Shown here: positions 52,082 to 64,000 of the stretch, in pieces
Layout: each line of letters starts with the position of its first letter
Numbering within the stretch: the stretch's first letter is position 1
Assembly (NCBI GenBank): GCA_054601695.1
Contig: BAAHQB010000236.1
Span: forward strand, 1 to 64,000
DNA from: Amorphochlora amoebiformis
Taxonomy: Eukaryota > Cercozoa > Chlorarachniophyceae
Direction: 5' to 3'
DNA: 64,000 nt
Notes under the pieces: generated by a model
Database searches by the model: none
What the model was told of the DNA's origin: nothing
What the model saw: the letters and a program-made list of their open reading frames with translations, nothing else
Position numbers and translations under genes: made by a program

Positions 52082-52235
52082 ACATATGTGTGTGTGTGTA
52101 TAATTATATATTCTATATAATATATGTATTGATATATATATGTGTATATATTAATAATAATAATAGTAATAATAATAATATTAATAATAATAATAATAAT
52201 GATAACAATGAGCGGGATACAATTGCCTTGGGGTA
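51701..52235. repeat. Two (AAT)n arrays each followed by the same GAGCGGGATACA flank
   Basis: AAT trinucleotide arrays at about 51788-51902 and 52150-52210 both end in AATGAGCGGGATACA. Each is preceded by a TA field. The shared non-repeat flank indicates duplication of a larger unit or a repeated insertion. Confidence 0.85.
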
Positions 52236-52377
52236 GGTAGAATATTTTAGCCTTTCGGAATCCATGGAATCATGACGTGACATACTTGTGACATCACGAC
52301 GCTCATCCTGGGTGATTTCGCCCAAAGATCCTTTTTTGGATATCGCAGCCTGATTCGCAGGCCGATGGACCAACGCC

Positions 52378-53959
52378 CGGACCAACCCCCGACTAGCAGT
52401 AGGTATTTTAGGTGAATGTCATGTCTCTGACGTGGCGACGTGATTCGATTACGTGTGTGCTCTTACTGCTTTTTTGCTTCAAAGACTAATTGCGTACATT
52501 TCCGGAACTTAACCGACGATTCCCACAACACCCAGGTCATAATGACGACATGTCGAAGAAAGTTGTTAGAGGTCTGGCAAGGAACGGCTGAAATGTTGCG
52601 GTAATATCACCCAAACCTGGCCTGCGCCCAAGGCAGACGAGATATTATTTATTCAATGTTAGAATCGCGGCTTGACCAGCGACTACAACTCTGGCTGCAT
52701 CAACCGGGTGGAGAAAGCAAGGCAAGGCAGTCTCCTAGTAGAATGACGAGCAAAAGTTGCAAACGAGTACATTGCAAACTAATCAGTTTGTTCGATTGTT
52801 GAGTGGCGAATTCACATGCGCGACGAGGACCATCTGTTGAGTTGTGTGACTTATTACAGCCCCTTTCCACGACGCTCGTGGTGATTGTCGGCCTCCTGTG
52901 GATTCCTGTACTCATGTCTATGCTCTCCCATGGGTCTGACGCTGCTACTCCCAATACGCATGCGATGCTCAGAGGAGACACAAAAGCTTTATACCAACCC
53001 ACCCACGAATCCTTGGAATATCAATCCGTCTCGCGATCCAGCGGTATGTGACATCTCACTGGTAGCTACTTCAAGACATCATCAAGGCACTGGTTCAATT
53101 CACCATGTGTTACATGTATTCTGTCCAGTGATCTGCGTCTGTGGCAAGTCGGTGGAAACTCTTGACAATTCTTGCAAACTCTGTGACGATGTGTGTATCA
53201 TTGAAAAAATAATTATTCAGTATCGACCTCGCAAGTGAACGATATGAAGGAAGCCTGGCAAACGACGAGTGGACCTTCTTTGCGTACTATTGCGACTAAA
53301 GGGACCCGCATGCTTGTTAGCGAAGGTTTGTTGTCAGCATGCTGATTTCAATGTGAAAGCGCTGTACAGTTTAACTTACCGATGCGGTGGAATACGCAAT
53401 GTGAAAATCTCATCATGCTGTCTGACTCCAGAAATGTGATGTAAACTAACTCGTAAGCTTTCCACTTGTTTTTCAGCCTCGCTTTCCGTATCGGTTGACA
53501 ATGTTAAAGCCGCGATGAAATATGTATCAACTCCCCCAGCCCCAACCTGACAACTTAACTCTAACCTTAATACTAACCCGAACTGAACAATACGATAAGT
53601 CTAATATCCTTCCCTTCAGGCTCGCGATAAGGCTGTGTCAATGGGGGGATATATCGAGAACTCCAATAAAAACCAAAGTAAGCGACCACCTCATCTCCAA
53701 ATGGTCTCCGGTGGTCTGATTATCCGATCATCACTGATCATCCGTCGAATCCTGGGATACCATGCATCATATCACCGAACCAAGATTATCGACCTTAACG
53801 CGTGATATTTGTTTGGTTCAGATGATGGCAGAATACAAGTGAGAGTGCCTACTGTAAACATGAGTCGCTATCTTCAGATTCTCAGAACTCCAGGAAACAC
53901 GGACATACAAAGGTGCTCTATCTATAAATTATACATAGTGTATGTACATATATATATAT

Positions 53960-53991
<32 letters not shown>

Positions 53992-54002
53992 GTATATATA
54001 CG

Positions 54003-54034
<32 letters not shown>

Positions 54035-54862
54035 CGTACAATGTGTTATATTTCTCTCTTCTCCAGTTGGACAGTAACAACAGAAAGCTCCAACGCCCAC
54101 GATGTTACCACTCAATACATCGATGCAAACTCGAGACATAAAACTCTAAACGCGACCTTCCAACAGCTCCAGACGCTTATGCTCAGAGCCAAAGAGGTTA
54201 AGGACGTCCTGTCTGTCCAACGCGAGATGTCGCGCGTGCAGCAGGACATGGAGTCTCACATGCGTACCGCCCAGCACCTCATGCACGTGAGCTCGATGGC
54301 ACTTGTCATAGTAGACTTCTCCAAGAGCTGGCCCGACCCAGAACCAACAAAATACGATGCGTGGCAGCACTGGCCTCTCGTTCATGTCTCGCATGCCTCC
54401 CGGCTGTGGAGAATCGGGTTCAAGACGATGGTTGCTGCCGCGGTGTACTTGGTCGTTGTCGTCGTGCCCGTCGTGTGTATCGTAGGTGTCGTGGGAAACA
54501 GAGTTTGGGTGGTTGTATCCACCTGCAGGTGGATGTCCAACCGACCTCAACCACGGGGACACGATCCATCGCCGGGGCTCATCAGTACGGATTAGCCTAC
54601 GGTAGCCTACGTTACAGCCTACATGTAGGTAACTTAGTAGCAAGTACATGTACTCTGTCTATCATAGCGGTATTGAGAACGGTTTGGCGTACATGTGTTT
54701 TACAGTTTGAGCGAATGTATGATGCACAGTCATCGAATTTATGATTCATCAGCTTTTGTTTCACTCATAAACAGACTTCGACTCGATCTAGACACTACTC
54801 ATACTAGCTACTCTATACAGCTACTATGATCAAAATATAATTATTACATAACAAGTGTATAT
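52378..54862 (+). repeat. Left arm of a ~2.5-kb inverted repeat
   Basis: Matches the reverse complement of 59238-61728 from CGGACCAACCCCCGACTAGC at the outer end to TAATTATTACATAACAANTG at the inner end. Differences are a few substitutions per hundred bases or fewer, plus length change in a TA tract inside it. The arm covers the whole DUF4349 gene and about 400 bases upstream. No terminal repeats or transposase were found. Confidence 0.95.
52803..54595 (+). CDS. DUF4349-type membrane protein, left copy
   Basis: Exons: about 52803-53043 (5' end uncertain), 53477-53523, 53620-53677, 53822-53912, 54067-54595; phases agree throughout, about 320 residues. The first exon has a membrane segment (TTLVVIVGLLWIPVLM). 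The core matches DUF4349 by pattern: SLSVSVDNVKAAMKY, then MGGYIENSNKNQ, RIQVRVPTVNMSRYLQIL, DVTTQYIDANSRHKTLNATF, VLSVQREMSRVQQDMES (coiled coil), and a C-terminal membrane helix (VAAAVYLVVVVVPVVCIVG). The function of the family is unknown; its members are membrane anchored with an extracytoplasmic domain. No ATG precedes the open frame of exon 1: an in-frame TGA lies immediately before it, so either a short upstream exon supplies the start or initiation is at an internal ATG (52914), which would lose the first helix. Transcription runs toward the spacer. Confidence 0.75.
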
Positions 54863-54863
54863 T

Positions 54864-54907
<44 letters not shown>

Positions 54908-54966
54908 TATAATATACATACATATACATATATATATGTGTGTGTGTGTATGTGTGTTCATTTGAA

Positions 54967-55002
<36 letters not shown>

Positions 55003-55267
55003 CATAAATATATAAATCACACATATGCACACATACACACACACACACATACATATATATGTTGTGCGCAACTGACATTGGGGTCTCGAACATGTGCCCA
55101 GAAATGTGTCCAGACACTTTGGGACACGTGTCCGAAAATGTGTCCGGATAGTCTAGATAGTACTCATAGCTCTTCCCAGCTTTTCATGAACCTTTCGTAA
55201 GTCAGAATTCATTACTACTTACACCGTTCGTGCAACACACATACATCTAGATATATATATTCTACAT

Positions 55268-55298
<31 letters not shown>

Positions 55299-55342
55299 TA
55301 TTTTTATATACATAATATATCTATATATATATATATATATAT

Positions 55343-55379
<37 letters not shown>

Positions 55380-56016
55380 CATATATATAAACATTTACAT
55401 ATACTTACATTTCAATATATATATAGTGTATTTATTAGGTAGTGTAGGGTACAGTAGGTTAGGGTAGGGTGGCATATATCTAGTATGTATACATATATAT
55501 ACATATGTATATATATATATATATGTACATATACATATATATACATACATCTAGTAAAAATATATACATAAAATATATATATATATATATGTGTGTGTAT
55601 TTGTGTATGTATGTACGTATTATGGTTGCGTGGCGATAGTGAGTGTATTGATAGCGATAGCATGTGTACGAGTAGCACTGGCAGGTGTATTCATGGCAAT
55701 ACGATGTATATTTACTAGATTTATGGCGATAGCACGTGTATGAGTAGCGCTAGCATGGGTATTGATGGCAATACGATGTATATTTATGGAGATACTAGAG
55801 ATAGCACGTGTACAAGTAGCACGTGTACGAGTGGCAGTAGCATGTCGGAGTATCTAGAGTATGACGTCGCTGCGGTACCGCTAGCCTAGGTAGCATACGA
55901 TATGTCTTAGTATGTATTCATAGCGATAGCACGTATACATTTACTAGATTCTAGAGATTTACTGACAACACCAGCATGTGTACTGGATGTGTATTACAGC
56001 GATAGGAGACAAATAA

Positions 56017-56108
<92 letters not shown>

Positions 56109-56261
56109 TACATGGACATACACGTAAATTTTGAGGCGATATATTTTAAATTTGAAATCCCAGGTGATGATATTATTAACCTATATAGCTCAGGCTGCCG
56201 CTAGGGTAGGATAGGATAGGATAGGGTAGGCGCAGGAAAGCAAGGGAGGTTTGGTAGCTGA
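54863..56261. other. Inverted-repeat spacer, left part: TA tracts and a YGTGTATNNATAGCGATAGC minisatellite
   Basis: TA tracts at 54860-55000 and 55265-55400, and GTAGGGTA-type C/G repeats at 55432-55472. A degenerate minisatellite at about 55630-55990 is built from GCGATAGCACGTGTATGAGT and ATTGATGGCAATACGATGTA. Another TA tract lies at 56020-56110, and AGGATAGGATAGG repeats at 56202-56230. No gene was seen before 56262. Confidence 0.7.
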
Positions 56262-56330
56262 TCAGCGTACGGGCACGTATTCGTTCTCCGAATCTACCAC
56301 CATAAACGCCAAGCCTATCCCGATGATATG

Positions 56331-56374
<44 letters not shown>

Positions 56375-56461
56375 ATGTATATATATATATATATATATAT
56401 GGATAGAAGCATTTATATGTGTGTATGAATGGTTGCAGATTAGATATCCAAATTATACATT

Positions 56462-56536
<75 letters not shown>

Positions 56537-56815
56537 CTATGTATATGTATATTATATATATATATATACACACATATATATATATATATATATATATGTA
56601 TATGTATGTATATATATATTTGATTTGGGTGTAATTACTTGAGAAGATTCCAAGGAGAACCTGCATACCTACATCAACATAACTTAGAATCAAAATATAT
56701 AATATATATATATATATATATGAATATGTATATAGACAATACACATACATATATTTATATTATATATGTGTTTGTGTGTGTGCACGTGAAAAGTACATAT
56801 CACCAACACACGCAC

Positions 56816-56884
<69 letters not shown>

Positions 56885-56909
56885 ATAATAAATATATACA
56901 CACACACAT

Positions 56910-56962
<53 letters not shown>

Positions 56963-57019
56963 TATATTTAAGATATGTACGTACATGTAAATATACATAC
57001 ACACACACACACACATATG

Positions 57020-57050
<31 letters not shown>

Positions 57051-57136
57051 TTATATATATATAATATGTGCGTGTGTGTTCTCGTAAATATGCATGATAT
57101 ATGCATTATATACAATAACTATGCATATATATATAT

Positions 57137-57178
<42 letters not shown>

Positions 57179-57814
57179 ATATATGTTATGGATTGTGGAC
57201 GATTCAGTGTATTGATAGCAATAGCATGTATACTGAACATAAGCATGTGTATTGGTAGCAGTACGACGCGTATTCGCAGTGATAGCACGTGTACCGGTAG
57301 TCTAGCATGTGTATTGGTAGCATACGATGTGTATTTATAGCGATAGCACGTGTGAGCACGTGTGCTGGTTTCCAGCACCAGCGTGTGTATTAGTAGGATA
57401 CGATGTGTATTCATAGCGATCGCACTTGCACATTTATTGACAGCCCCAGCATGTGTATTGGTAGCAATACGATGCGTATTTATAGCGATAGCACGTACTG
57501 ACTGACAGCACTAGCATGTGTATTGTTAGCAATACGATATGTATTTGTAGCGATAGCATTGATTTCCAGCAAGAACATGTGTATTGTATAATACTAATGT
57601 GTATCGTTAGCGATAGCATGTGTGTATCGTTAGCGATAGCATGTGTGTATTGATAGCGATAGCATGTGTGTTGATAGCAATAGCATGTGTATGATTAGTA
57701 GAATGATTGACGAAAGAGATGGAGATGATAGGTTGGGCGTACCTATGAGACCCACTGCGATTGCCTGGCTTATTACGTCCAAACTCAAGCTAAAGTTACA
57801 TACGTATAGTGATA

Positions 57815-57859
<45 letters not shown>

Positions 57860-57924
57860 TATATATATATATATATATGTATCTTGTATGTATAAATATA
57901 TATATAATATATCTAAAAATATAA

Positions 57925-57974
<50 letters not shown>

Positions 57975-58141
57975 ATATATATATATATATATATTCAAAT
58001 AAATATATACACACATATTGTATATATATATATATATATATATAAATTATAGATATTTACATATATCTAAAATATGTTATTACATAAAGGTCTGGAAGAA
58101 GATGAAGTAAATATTGATGGCGACGGCCCCCAATGACAACA
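56262..58141 (-). CDS. C-terminal exons of a multipass membrane protein, possibly NRAMP-like
   Basis: Four small minus-strand exons join in phase: 58141-58084, 57789-57743, 56668-56639, 56314-56262 (TGA stop). Together they encode about 63 residues: [19 protein letters not shown], then [26 protein letters not shown], and [17 protein letters not shown]. The hydrophobic pattern is two membrane helices and a short tail. AINIYFIFF resembles the INMYF segment of the penultimate helix region of NRAMP metal transporters (from memory), and a segment near 58735-58680 (LLIGSYANKQQNSK, or another frame) could be an earlier exon. No more upstream exons could be joined, and the gene would have to cross or start before the right arm. 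It may be a truncated remnant. Confidence 0.4.
57190..57700. repeat. AGCGATAGCACGTGTAT-type minisatellite, second block
   Basis: Same vocabulary as the block at 55630-55990 (GTGTATTGGTAGCAATACGA, TTTATAGCGATAGCACGTGT). On the minus strand it yields Tyr-Arg-Tyr-Lys repeats that are not a gene. It sits between two exons of the membrane protein gene, so it is intronic if that gene is real. Confidence 0.85.
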
Positions 58142-59216
58142 CTGAAAACACCACCTAACCACACACGGAACCCGGCATCATCTACAACCCTAATCGTCAC
58201 CATCTACAACCCTAATCATAATCGTCAACGACCCGAGTCATCAACAAAAACAGCCCTAATGGCCTCCTTCTACAACCCTAATCATACTCCTCTACAACCT
58301 TAATCATCATTGTCTGGAACGCTAGTCATCGACATCTACAAGCCTAATCGTCACCATCTACAACCCTAATCATCATCGTGCAACCCTAATCATCACCATC
58401 TACAAGCCTAATGACCACCCTCTACAAGCCTAATGATGACTACAGCCCTATGTGCATGCGTACAATACTCATAGATGTATGTACATGTACGTGCACACAT
58501 GCGTATGTGCATACTTACAATACTCATGGATGTATGTACATGTACACACATGCTTATGTGCATACATACAATACTCATAGATCTATGTGCATGTACATAC
58601 ATGTCTGTCAATGTGTGTGCATACGTACATACCCACATTCCTAAGTGCATACATACCATACAATATGGTACCATTAGTTTGGAGTTTTGTTGTTTGTTGG
58701 CGTAGGATCCGATCAAGAGTCTACCAGAGGCAACAAGAAACAAAAACCAAACACCCACCACAAATACCCACCAAATAGCCATCAAAATAGCCATCAAATA
58801 GCCATCAAACTACCCCTACAAGTCATCCAAAAACCCAACAACAGGAATAGCCTTGAGATAAGAATGAAAATTAAATCAACACAAAAAACGAGCATTAGCA
58901 CGCTTTCGCTTCCTCTCTAAGTGTATCTTAGCTGCTACTTTACCTACTGACCAGAGGGCGAATGTCCTGTTTGCTAGCTGATTAAGGATACTTACGAACC
59001 TCATCCACGCTATCTTCTCATATTCCGATAGTGTACTCTATAGGTCTATCGATACATTTGATGTCATCACAATGCTTTGAAGGGGAATGAGCCTATCCGT
59101 ACTAGCCGTATGCGCGAATAATAATTCCACCGAATAGCAAACTCGCCATGCGAAAGATATGAATGAATGCTTCGAACTATGTCTCCTGCTTATAAACTCA
59201 TGTTCAATACCTTTTT

Positions 59217-59237
<21 letters not shown>
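58142..59237. repeat. Inverted-repeat spacer, right part: CTACAACCCTAATCATCA and ~57-bp minisatellites
   Basis: 58180-58435 holds about ten degenerate units of ACAACCCTAATCATCACCAT type. 58460-58640 has three ~57-bp units starting ACAATACTCATAGATGTATG. 58740-58810 has short ATAGCCATCAAA repeats. 58900-59220 is unique sequence without a recognised gene, ending in a short TA tract next to the right arm. Confidence 0.75.
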
Positions 59238-59247
<10 letters not shown>

Positions 59248-60054
59248 CATTTGTTATGTAATAATTATAGTTTGATCATAGTAGCTGTATAGAGTAGCTA
59301 GTATGAGTAGTGTCTAGATCGAGTCGAAGTCTGTTTATGAGTGAAACAAAAGCTGATGAATCATAAATTCGATGACTGTGCATCATACATTCGCTCAAAC
59401 TGTAAAACACATGTACGCCAAACCGTTCTCAATACCGCTATGATAGACAGAGTACATGTATTTGCTACTAAGTAACCTACATGTAGGCTAATCAGTACTG
59501 ATGAGCCCCGGCGATGGATCGTGTCCCCGTGGTTGAGGTCGGTTGGACATCCACCTGCAGGTGGATACAACCACCCAAACTCTGTTTGCCACGACACCTA
59601 CAATACACACGACGGGCACGACGAGAACGACCAAGTACACCGCGGCAGCAACCATCATCTTGAACCCGATTCTCCACAGCCGGGAGGCATGCGACACATG
59701 AACGAGAGGCCAGTGCTGCCACGCATCGTATTTTGTTGGTTCTGGGTCGGGCCAGCTCTTGGAGAAGTCTACTATGACAAGTGCCATCGAGCTCACGTGC
59801 ATGAGGTGCTGGGCGGTACGAATGTGAGACTCCATGTCCTGCTGCACGCGCGACATCTCACGTTGGACAGACAGGACGTCCTTAACCTCTTTGGCTCTGA
59901 GCATAAGCGTCTGGAGCTGTTGGAAGGTCGCGTTTAGAGTTTTATGTCTCGAGTTTGCATCGATGTATTGAGTGGTAACATCGTGGGCGTTGGAGCTTTC
60001 TGTTGTTACTGTCCAACTGGAGAAGAGAGAAATATAACTCATTGTATGTATATA

Positions 60055-60150
<96 letters not shown>

Positions 60151-61728
60151 CACTATGTATAATTTATAGATAGAGCACCTTTGTATGTCCGTGTTTCCTG
60201 GAGTTCTGAGAATCTGAAGATAGCGACTCATGTTTACAGAAGGCACTCTCACTTGTATTCTGCCATCATCTGAACCAAACAAATATCACGCGTTAAGGTC
60301 GATAATCTTGGTTCGGCGATATGATGCATGGTATCCCAGGATTCGACGGATGATCAGTGATGATCGGATAATCAGACCACCGGAGACCATTTGGAGATGA
60401 GGTGGTCGCTTACTTTGGTTTTTATTGGAGTTCTCGATATATCCCCCCATTGACACAGCCTTATCGCGAGCCTGAAGGGAAGGATATTAGACTTATCGTA
60501 TTGTTCAGTTCGGGTTAGTATTAAGGTTAGAGTTAAGTTGTCAGGTTGGGGCTGGGGGAGTTGATACATATTTCATCGCGGCTTTAACATTGTCAACCGA
60601 TACGGAAAGCGAGGCTGAAAAACAAGTGGAAAGCTTACGAGTTAGTTTACATCACATTTCTGGAGTCAGACAGCATGATGAGATTTTCACATTGCGTATT
60701 CCACCGCATCGGTAAGTTAAACTGTACAGCGCTTTCACATTGAAATCAGCATGCTGACAACAAACCTTCGCTAACAAGCATGCGGGTCCCTTTAGTCGCA
60801 ATGGTACGCAAAGAAGGTCCACTCGTCGTTTGCCAGGCTTCCTTCATATCGTTCACTTGCGAGGTCGATACTGAATAATTATTTTTTCAATGATACACAC
60901 ATCGTCACAGAGTTTGCAAGAATTGTCAAGAGTTTCCACCGACTTGCCACAGACGCAGATCGCTCGACAGAATACATGTAACACATGGTGAATTGAACCA
61001 GTGCCTTGATGATGTCTTGAAGTAGCTACTAGTGAGATGTCACGTACCGCTGGATCGCGAGACGGATTGATATTCCAAGGATTCGTGGGTGGGTTGGTAT
61101 AAAGCTTTTGTGTCTCCTCTGAGCATCGCATGCGTATTGGGACTAGCAGCGTCAGACCCATGGGAGAGCATAGACATGAGTACAGGAATCCACAGGAGGC
61201 CGACAATCACCACGAGCGTCGTGGAAAGGGGCTGTAATAAGACACACAACTCAACAGATGGACCTCGTGGCGCATGTGAATTCGCCACTCAACAATCGAA
61301 CAAACTGATTAGCTTGCAATGTACTCGTTTGCAACTTTTGCTCGTCATTCTACTAGGAGACTGCCTTGCCTTGCTTTCTCCACCCGGTTGATGCAGCCAG
61401 AGTTGTAGTCGCTGGTCAAGCCGCGATTCTAACATTGAATAAATTAATATCTCGTCTGCCTTGGGCGCAGGCCAGGTTTGGGCGATATTACCGCAACATT
61501 TCAGCCGTTCCTTGCCAGACCTCTAACAACTTTCTTCGACATGTCGTCATTATGACCTGGGATTATGACTTGGGTGTTGTGGGAATCGTCGGTTAAGTTC
61601 CGGAAATGTACGCAATTAGTCTTTGAAGCAAAAAAGCAGTAAGAGCACACACGTAATCGAATCACGTCGCCACGTCAGAGACATGACATTCACCTAAAAT
61701 ACCTACTGCTAGTCGGGGGTTGGTCCGG
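59238..61728 (-). repeat. Right arm of the ~2.5-kb inverted repeat
   Basis: Reverse complement of 52378-54862. The two arms keep exact register except in the TA tract in the last intron, where they differ by 8 bases. At the outer ends similarity stops sharply: left TTGG/CCGG context against right CCGGAAAGGGCC. Confidence 0.95.
59488..61288 (-). CDS. DUF4349-type membrane protein, right copy
   Basis: Mirror of the left copy: exons about 61288-61048, 60614-60568, 60471-60414, 60269-60179, 60016-59488, with the same splice sites and phases and no disabling change. A few replacements separate the copies: in exon 1 Arg to Pro, Asp to Val and Thr to Ser; in exon 4 Thr to Ser (VPTVNM to VPSVNM); in exon 5 Met to Ile, Thr to Met, Val to Leu and Gly to Ala. 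Both copies therefore look functional, and the arms are not freshly identical. The gene converges with its twin across the spacer. The same uncertainty applies to the start codon. Confidence 0.75.
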
Positions 61729-62030
61729 AAAGGGCCACCGGATTCCTCTCGAAAATAGCTTCCCGCCTTGTCTAAGGTCTGCAATTTTACTGGTGACGGA
61801 TACAGGGAGCGTCATCGACCCGACATTTATACGAGGTTTCCATCGGCTCTTGAATGGCGCGCGTGCGGGACTCAAAGTATGCTCCAAGGCGTGCCTTTGC
61901 GTGTTTATCTTAATAGTACAATTCAAATCGTGCCAGTAAAACTTAGTAATTGCATTTATACACAGAACAGGAATATGCACACACATACATATACAATTGT
62001 ACAATTGCATATATTATTATGTTATAATTG

Positions 62031-62069
<39 letters not shown>

Positions 62070-62350
62070 TATATATAACTCTTATTCCCACAATATTTCA
62101 TGAAAATCCCGTGGCATTACGGTATAGTATTATGTATAATCATGCCTATGATACTACTAGTACTAGTCTAGTATAGTTTTGTACAATGGCACAATTATAT
62201 ACAAGTGTACATGTATGTATATATCTAGATATCATACTAATATATATATATATATATATATATACTAGATATATGTATTATTATGTATATACTAGATATA
62301 CTAGATATCTAGGATATATCTAGATATACCATGATATATGTAAATAATAA

Positions 62351-62409
<59 letters not shown>

Positions 62410-62742
62410 ATATATACTAGATATATAAGTATATATGCTAGATATGACGCACCCACCGGACACAAACCATAACAATTCTAATACCGCCGATATGCATATA
62501 CAACCGCCAATATTTATATATACATCCAAGTGATGAAAGGATAACCGTTCAAGTTAGCTGAATTGGCCTAATTAGCCTAAAGTATCGCTCTGCCTGAGCT
62601 CTATCTACATGTACAGACACAATTTAAAAAAAAAAATAGAAACCCCCTAACATGTTTGGAGAGAATACAGTGTTGTTCGACGGGTACATACAGTTTTGGT
62701 AACTACACATGAGTCCGAGTCCTAAGGTCTAGAATGTCCCCA
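61729..62742. other. Spacer right of the palindrome
   Basis: Unique sequence at 61729-62030 (GC-richer first), a TA tract at 62034-62066, then AT-rich sequence with many CTAGATAT motifs (62220-62450) and another TA tract at 62350-62400. No gene was recognised. Confidence 0.5.
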
Positions 62743-62943
62743 TTAAGCCGCGGCAACAGGCATTTCCTTGTCGGGTACATCACCCAAGCCCCTGTAGGAG
62801 TCCTTCCGTTTGCCCAGATCTCCGTTGTTAAGGGCTGTATAGAAATATTTTAGTTCGATTATATATGTATATGTGTATATATTATAATGTGTATTGTACA
62901 CATGAAGACGTGAATACATTTGCATGTGTGTGTATGGATGTAC

Positions 62944-63004
<61 letters not shown>

Positions 63005-63174
63005 TCATATGGGTGTGCATACACATATACAATGATATATATACAATGATATATATACATATATATATATATATATATTGCACCTTTCCCATGCATAGAT
63101 ATATACCAAATAATATTAATATTCTACATATCTTAGGCAACATGATATCGGTAATGTGTGGTTGGTTGATGACT

Positions 63175-63220
<46 letters not shown>

Positions 63221-63527
63221 ATTATAAATATATAATGTGTTTACACATGTACATATTTGTATACAATATCATGTAGACATACATTGAAAATATACCTATG
63301 TATGTGCATATACAATATATAAGAAATTATGTAGATATGCGCATACACCGCTCATGTGTGGTTCTTTCTTCAATACATGACTCATGTCAGATGCTAAACA
63401 CATCGTCGAACTGTGATTGTATGTTGATAGTATATTGTGTGCTTGTGTGTATATTGAGATACATTGGAACTGGTCGGGATCTTGAGCGGGTTTGCCGCAC
63501 GTGTCGGGGAACAAAATGGGAACCGTC
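62743..63527 (-). CDS. Last two exons of an unidentified gene
   Basis: Minus-strand exons 63527-63463 and 62834-62743 join in phase. They read [20 protein letters not shown] then [20 protein letters not shown] and end DKEMPVAAA with a TAA. Splice sites are good (TTTCTCAG acceptor, GTATCT donor, CTATACAG acceptor). The intron holds a TA field at about 62946-63000 and other TA tracts, like the other genes here. No family was recognised. Upstream exons probably lie beyond the TA-rich right end of the window. Confidence 0.45.

Positions 63528-64000
<473 letters not shown>

Noticed and set aside
54146-54649. 167-codon minus-strand frame opposite DUF4349 exon 5 (and its mirror at 59521-59937)
   Set aside because: It is the antisense shadow of a well-supported coding exon with matching phases and family motifs.
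52378-61728. The inverted repeat as a DNA transposon
   Set aside because: Arms hold a full host-like gene each. There is no transposase, no short terminal repeat and no target duplication visible at the outer edges.

Overview
This window is the end of a chromosome from a eukaryote, almost certainly a unicellular one. It opens with CCCTAA-strand telomere repeat. Next comes one complete 18S-5.8S-28S rDNA unit, followed by protein genes cut by many GT-AG introns. The lineage is unresolved. The telomere motif (TTAGGG) is shared by many groups. The 5.8S resembles, from memory only, the type seen in stramenopile or haptophyte algae. The 18S is divergent in its first 200 bases. Exons are moderately GC-rich, while introns and spacers are packed with (TA)n and other simple repeats.

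Layout. 1-755: telomere mixing TTAGGG with a 13-base variant. 756-4480: subtelomeric relics and simple repeats. 4483-11215: rDNA unit on the minus strand, transcribed toward the telomere, with a 172-bp direct repeat upstream of the 18S. 11216-20017: gene-free repeat field (TA tracts, several minisatellites, a CTAG-rich stretch). 20018-27667 (-): secreted GH92 alpha-mannosidase, about 18 exons. 29682-34239 (-): JMJD6-like JmjC oxygenase. 35932-42062 (+): CGFS monothiol glutaredoxin, 7 exons. 44833-46692 (-): intronless ankyrin-repeat ORF. 48651-50369 (+): atypical ARF-like GTPase, 6 exons. 52378-61728: large inverted repeat with arms of about 2.5 kb, each carrying an intact DUF4349-type membrane protein gene, around a 4.4-kb spacer. 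The spacer holds the C-terminal exons of a multipass membrane protein, perhaps NRAMP-like. 62743-63527 (-): last exons of an unidentified gene.

I reconstructed the gene models by hand from reading-frame phase, splice signals and remembered family motifs. Reading phase is continuous across every junction I list in the glutaredoxin, GTPase and DUF4349 genes and in GH92 exons 2-18. First exons are less secure for GH92, the JmjC gene and DUF4349. The genes do not form an obvious pathway: they are a glycan-processing hydrolase, an oxygenase, an Fe-S/redox protein, a trafficking-type GTPase and membrane proteins. What unites the window is repeat biology. Nearly every large intron holds a microsatellite or minisatellite, some starting right at a splice site, and the DUF4349 gene has been copied as a palindrome.
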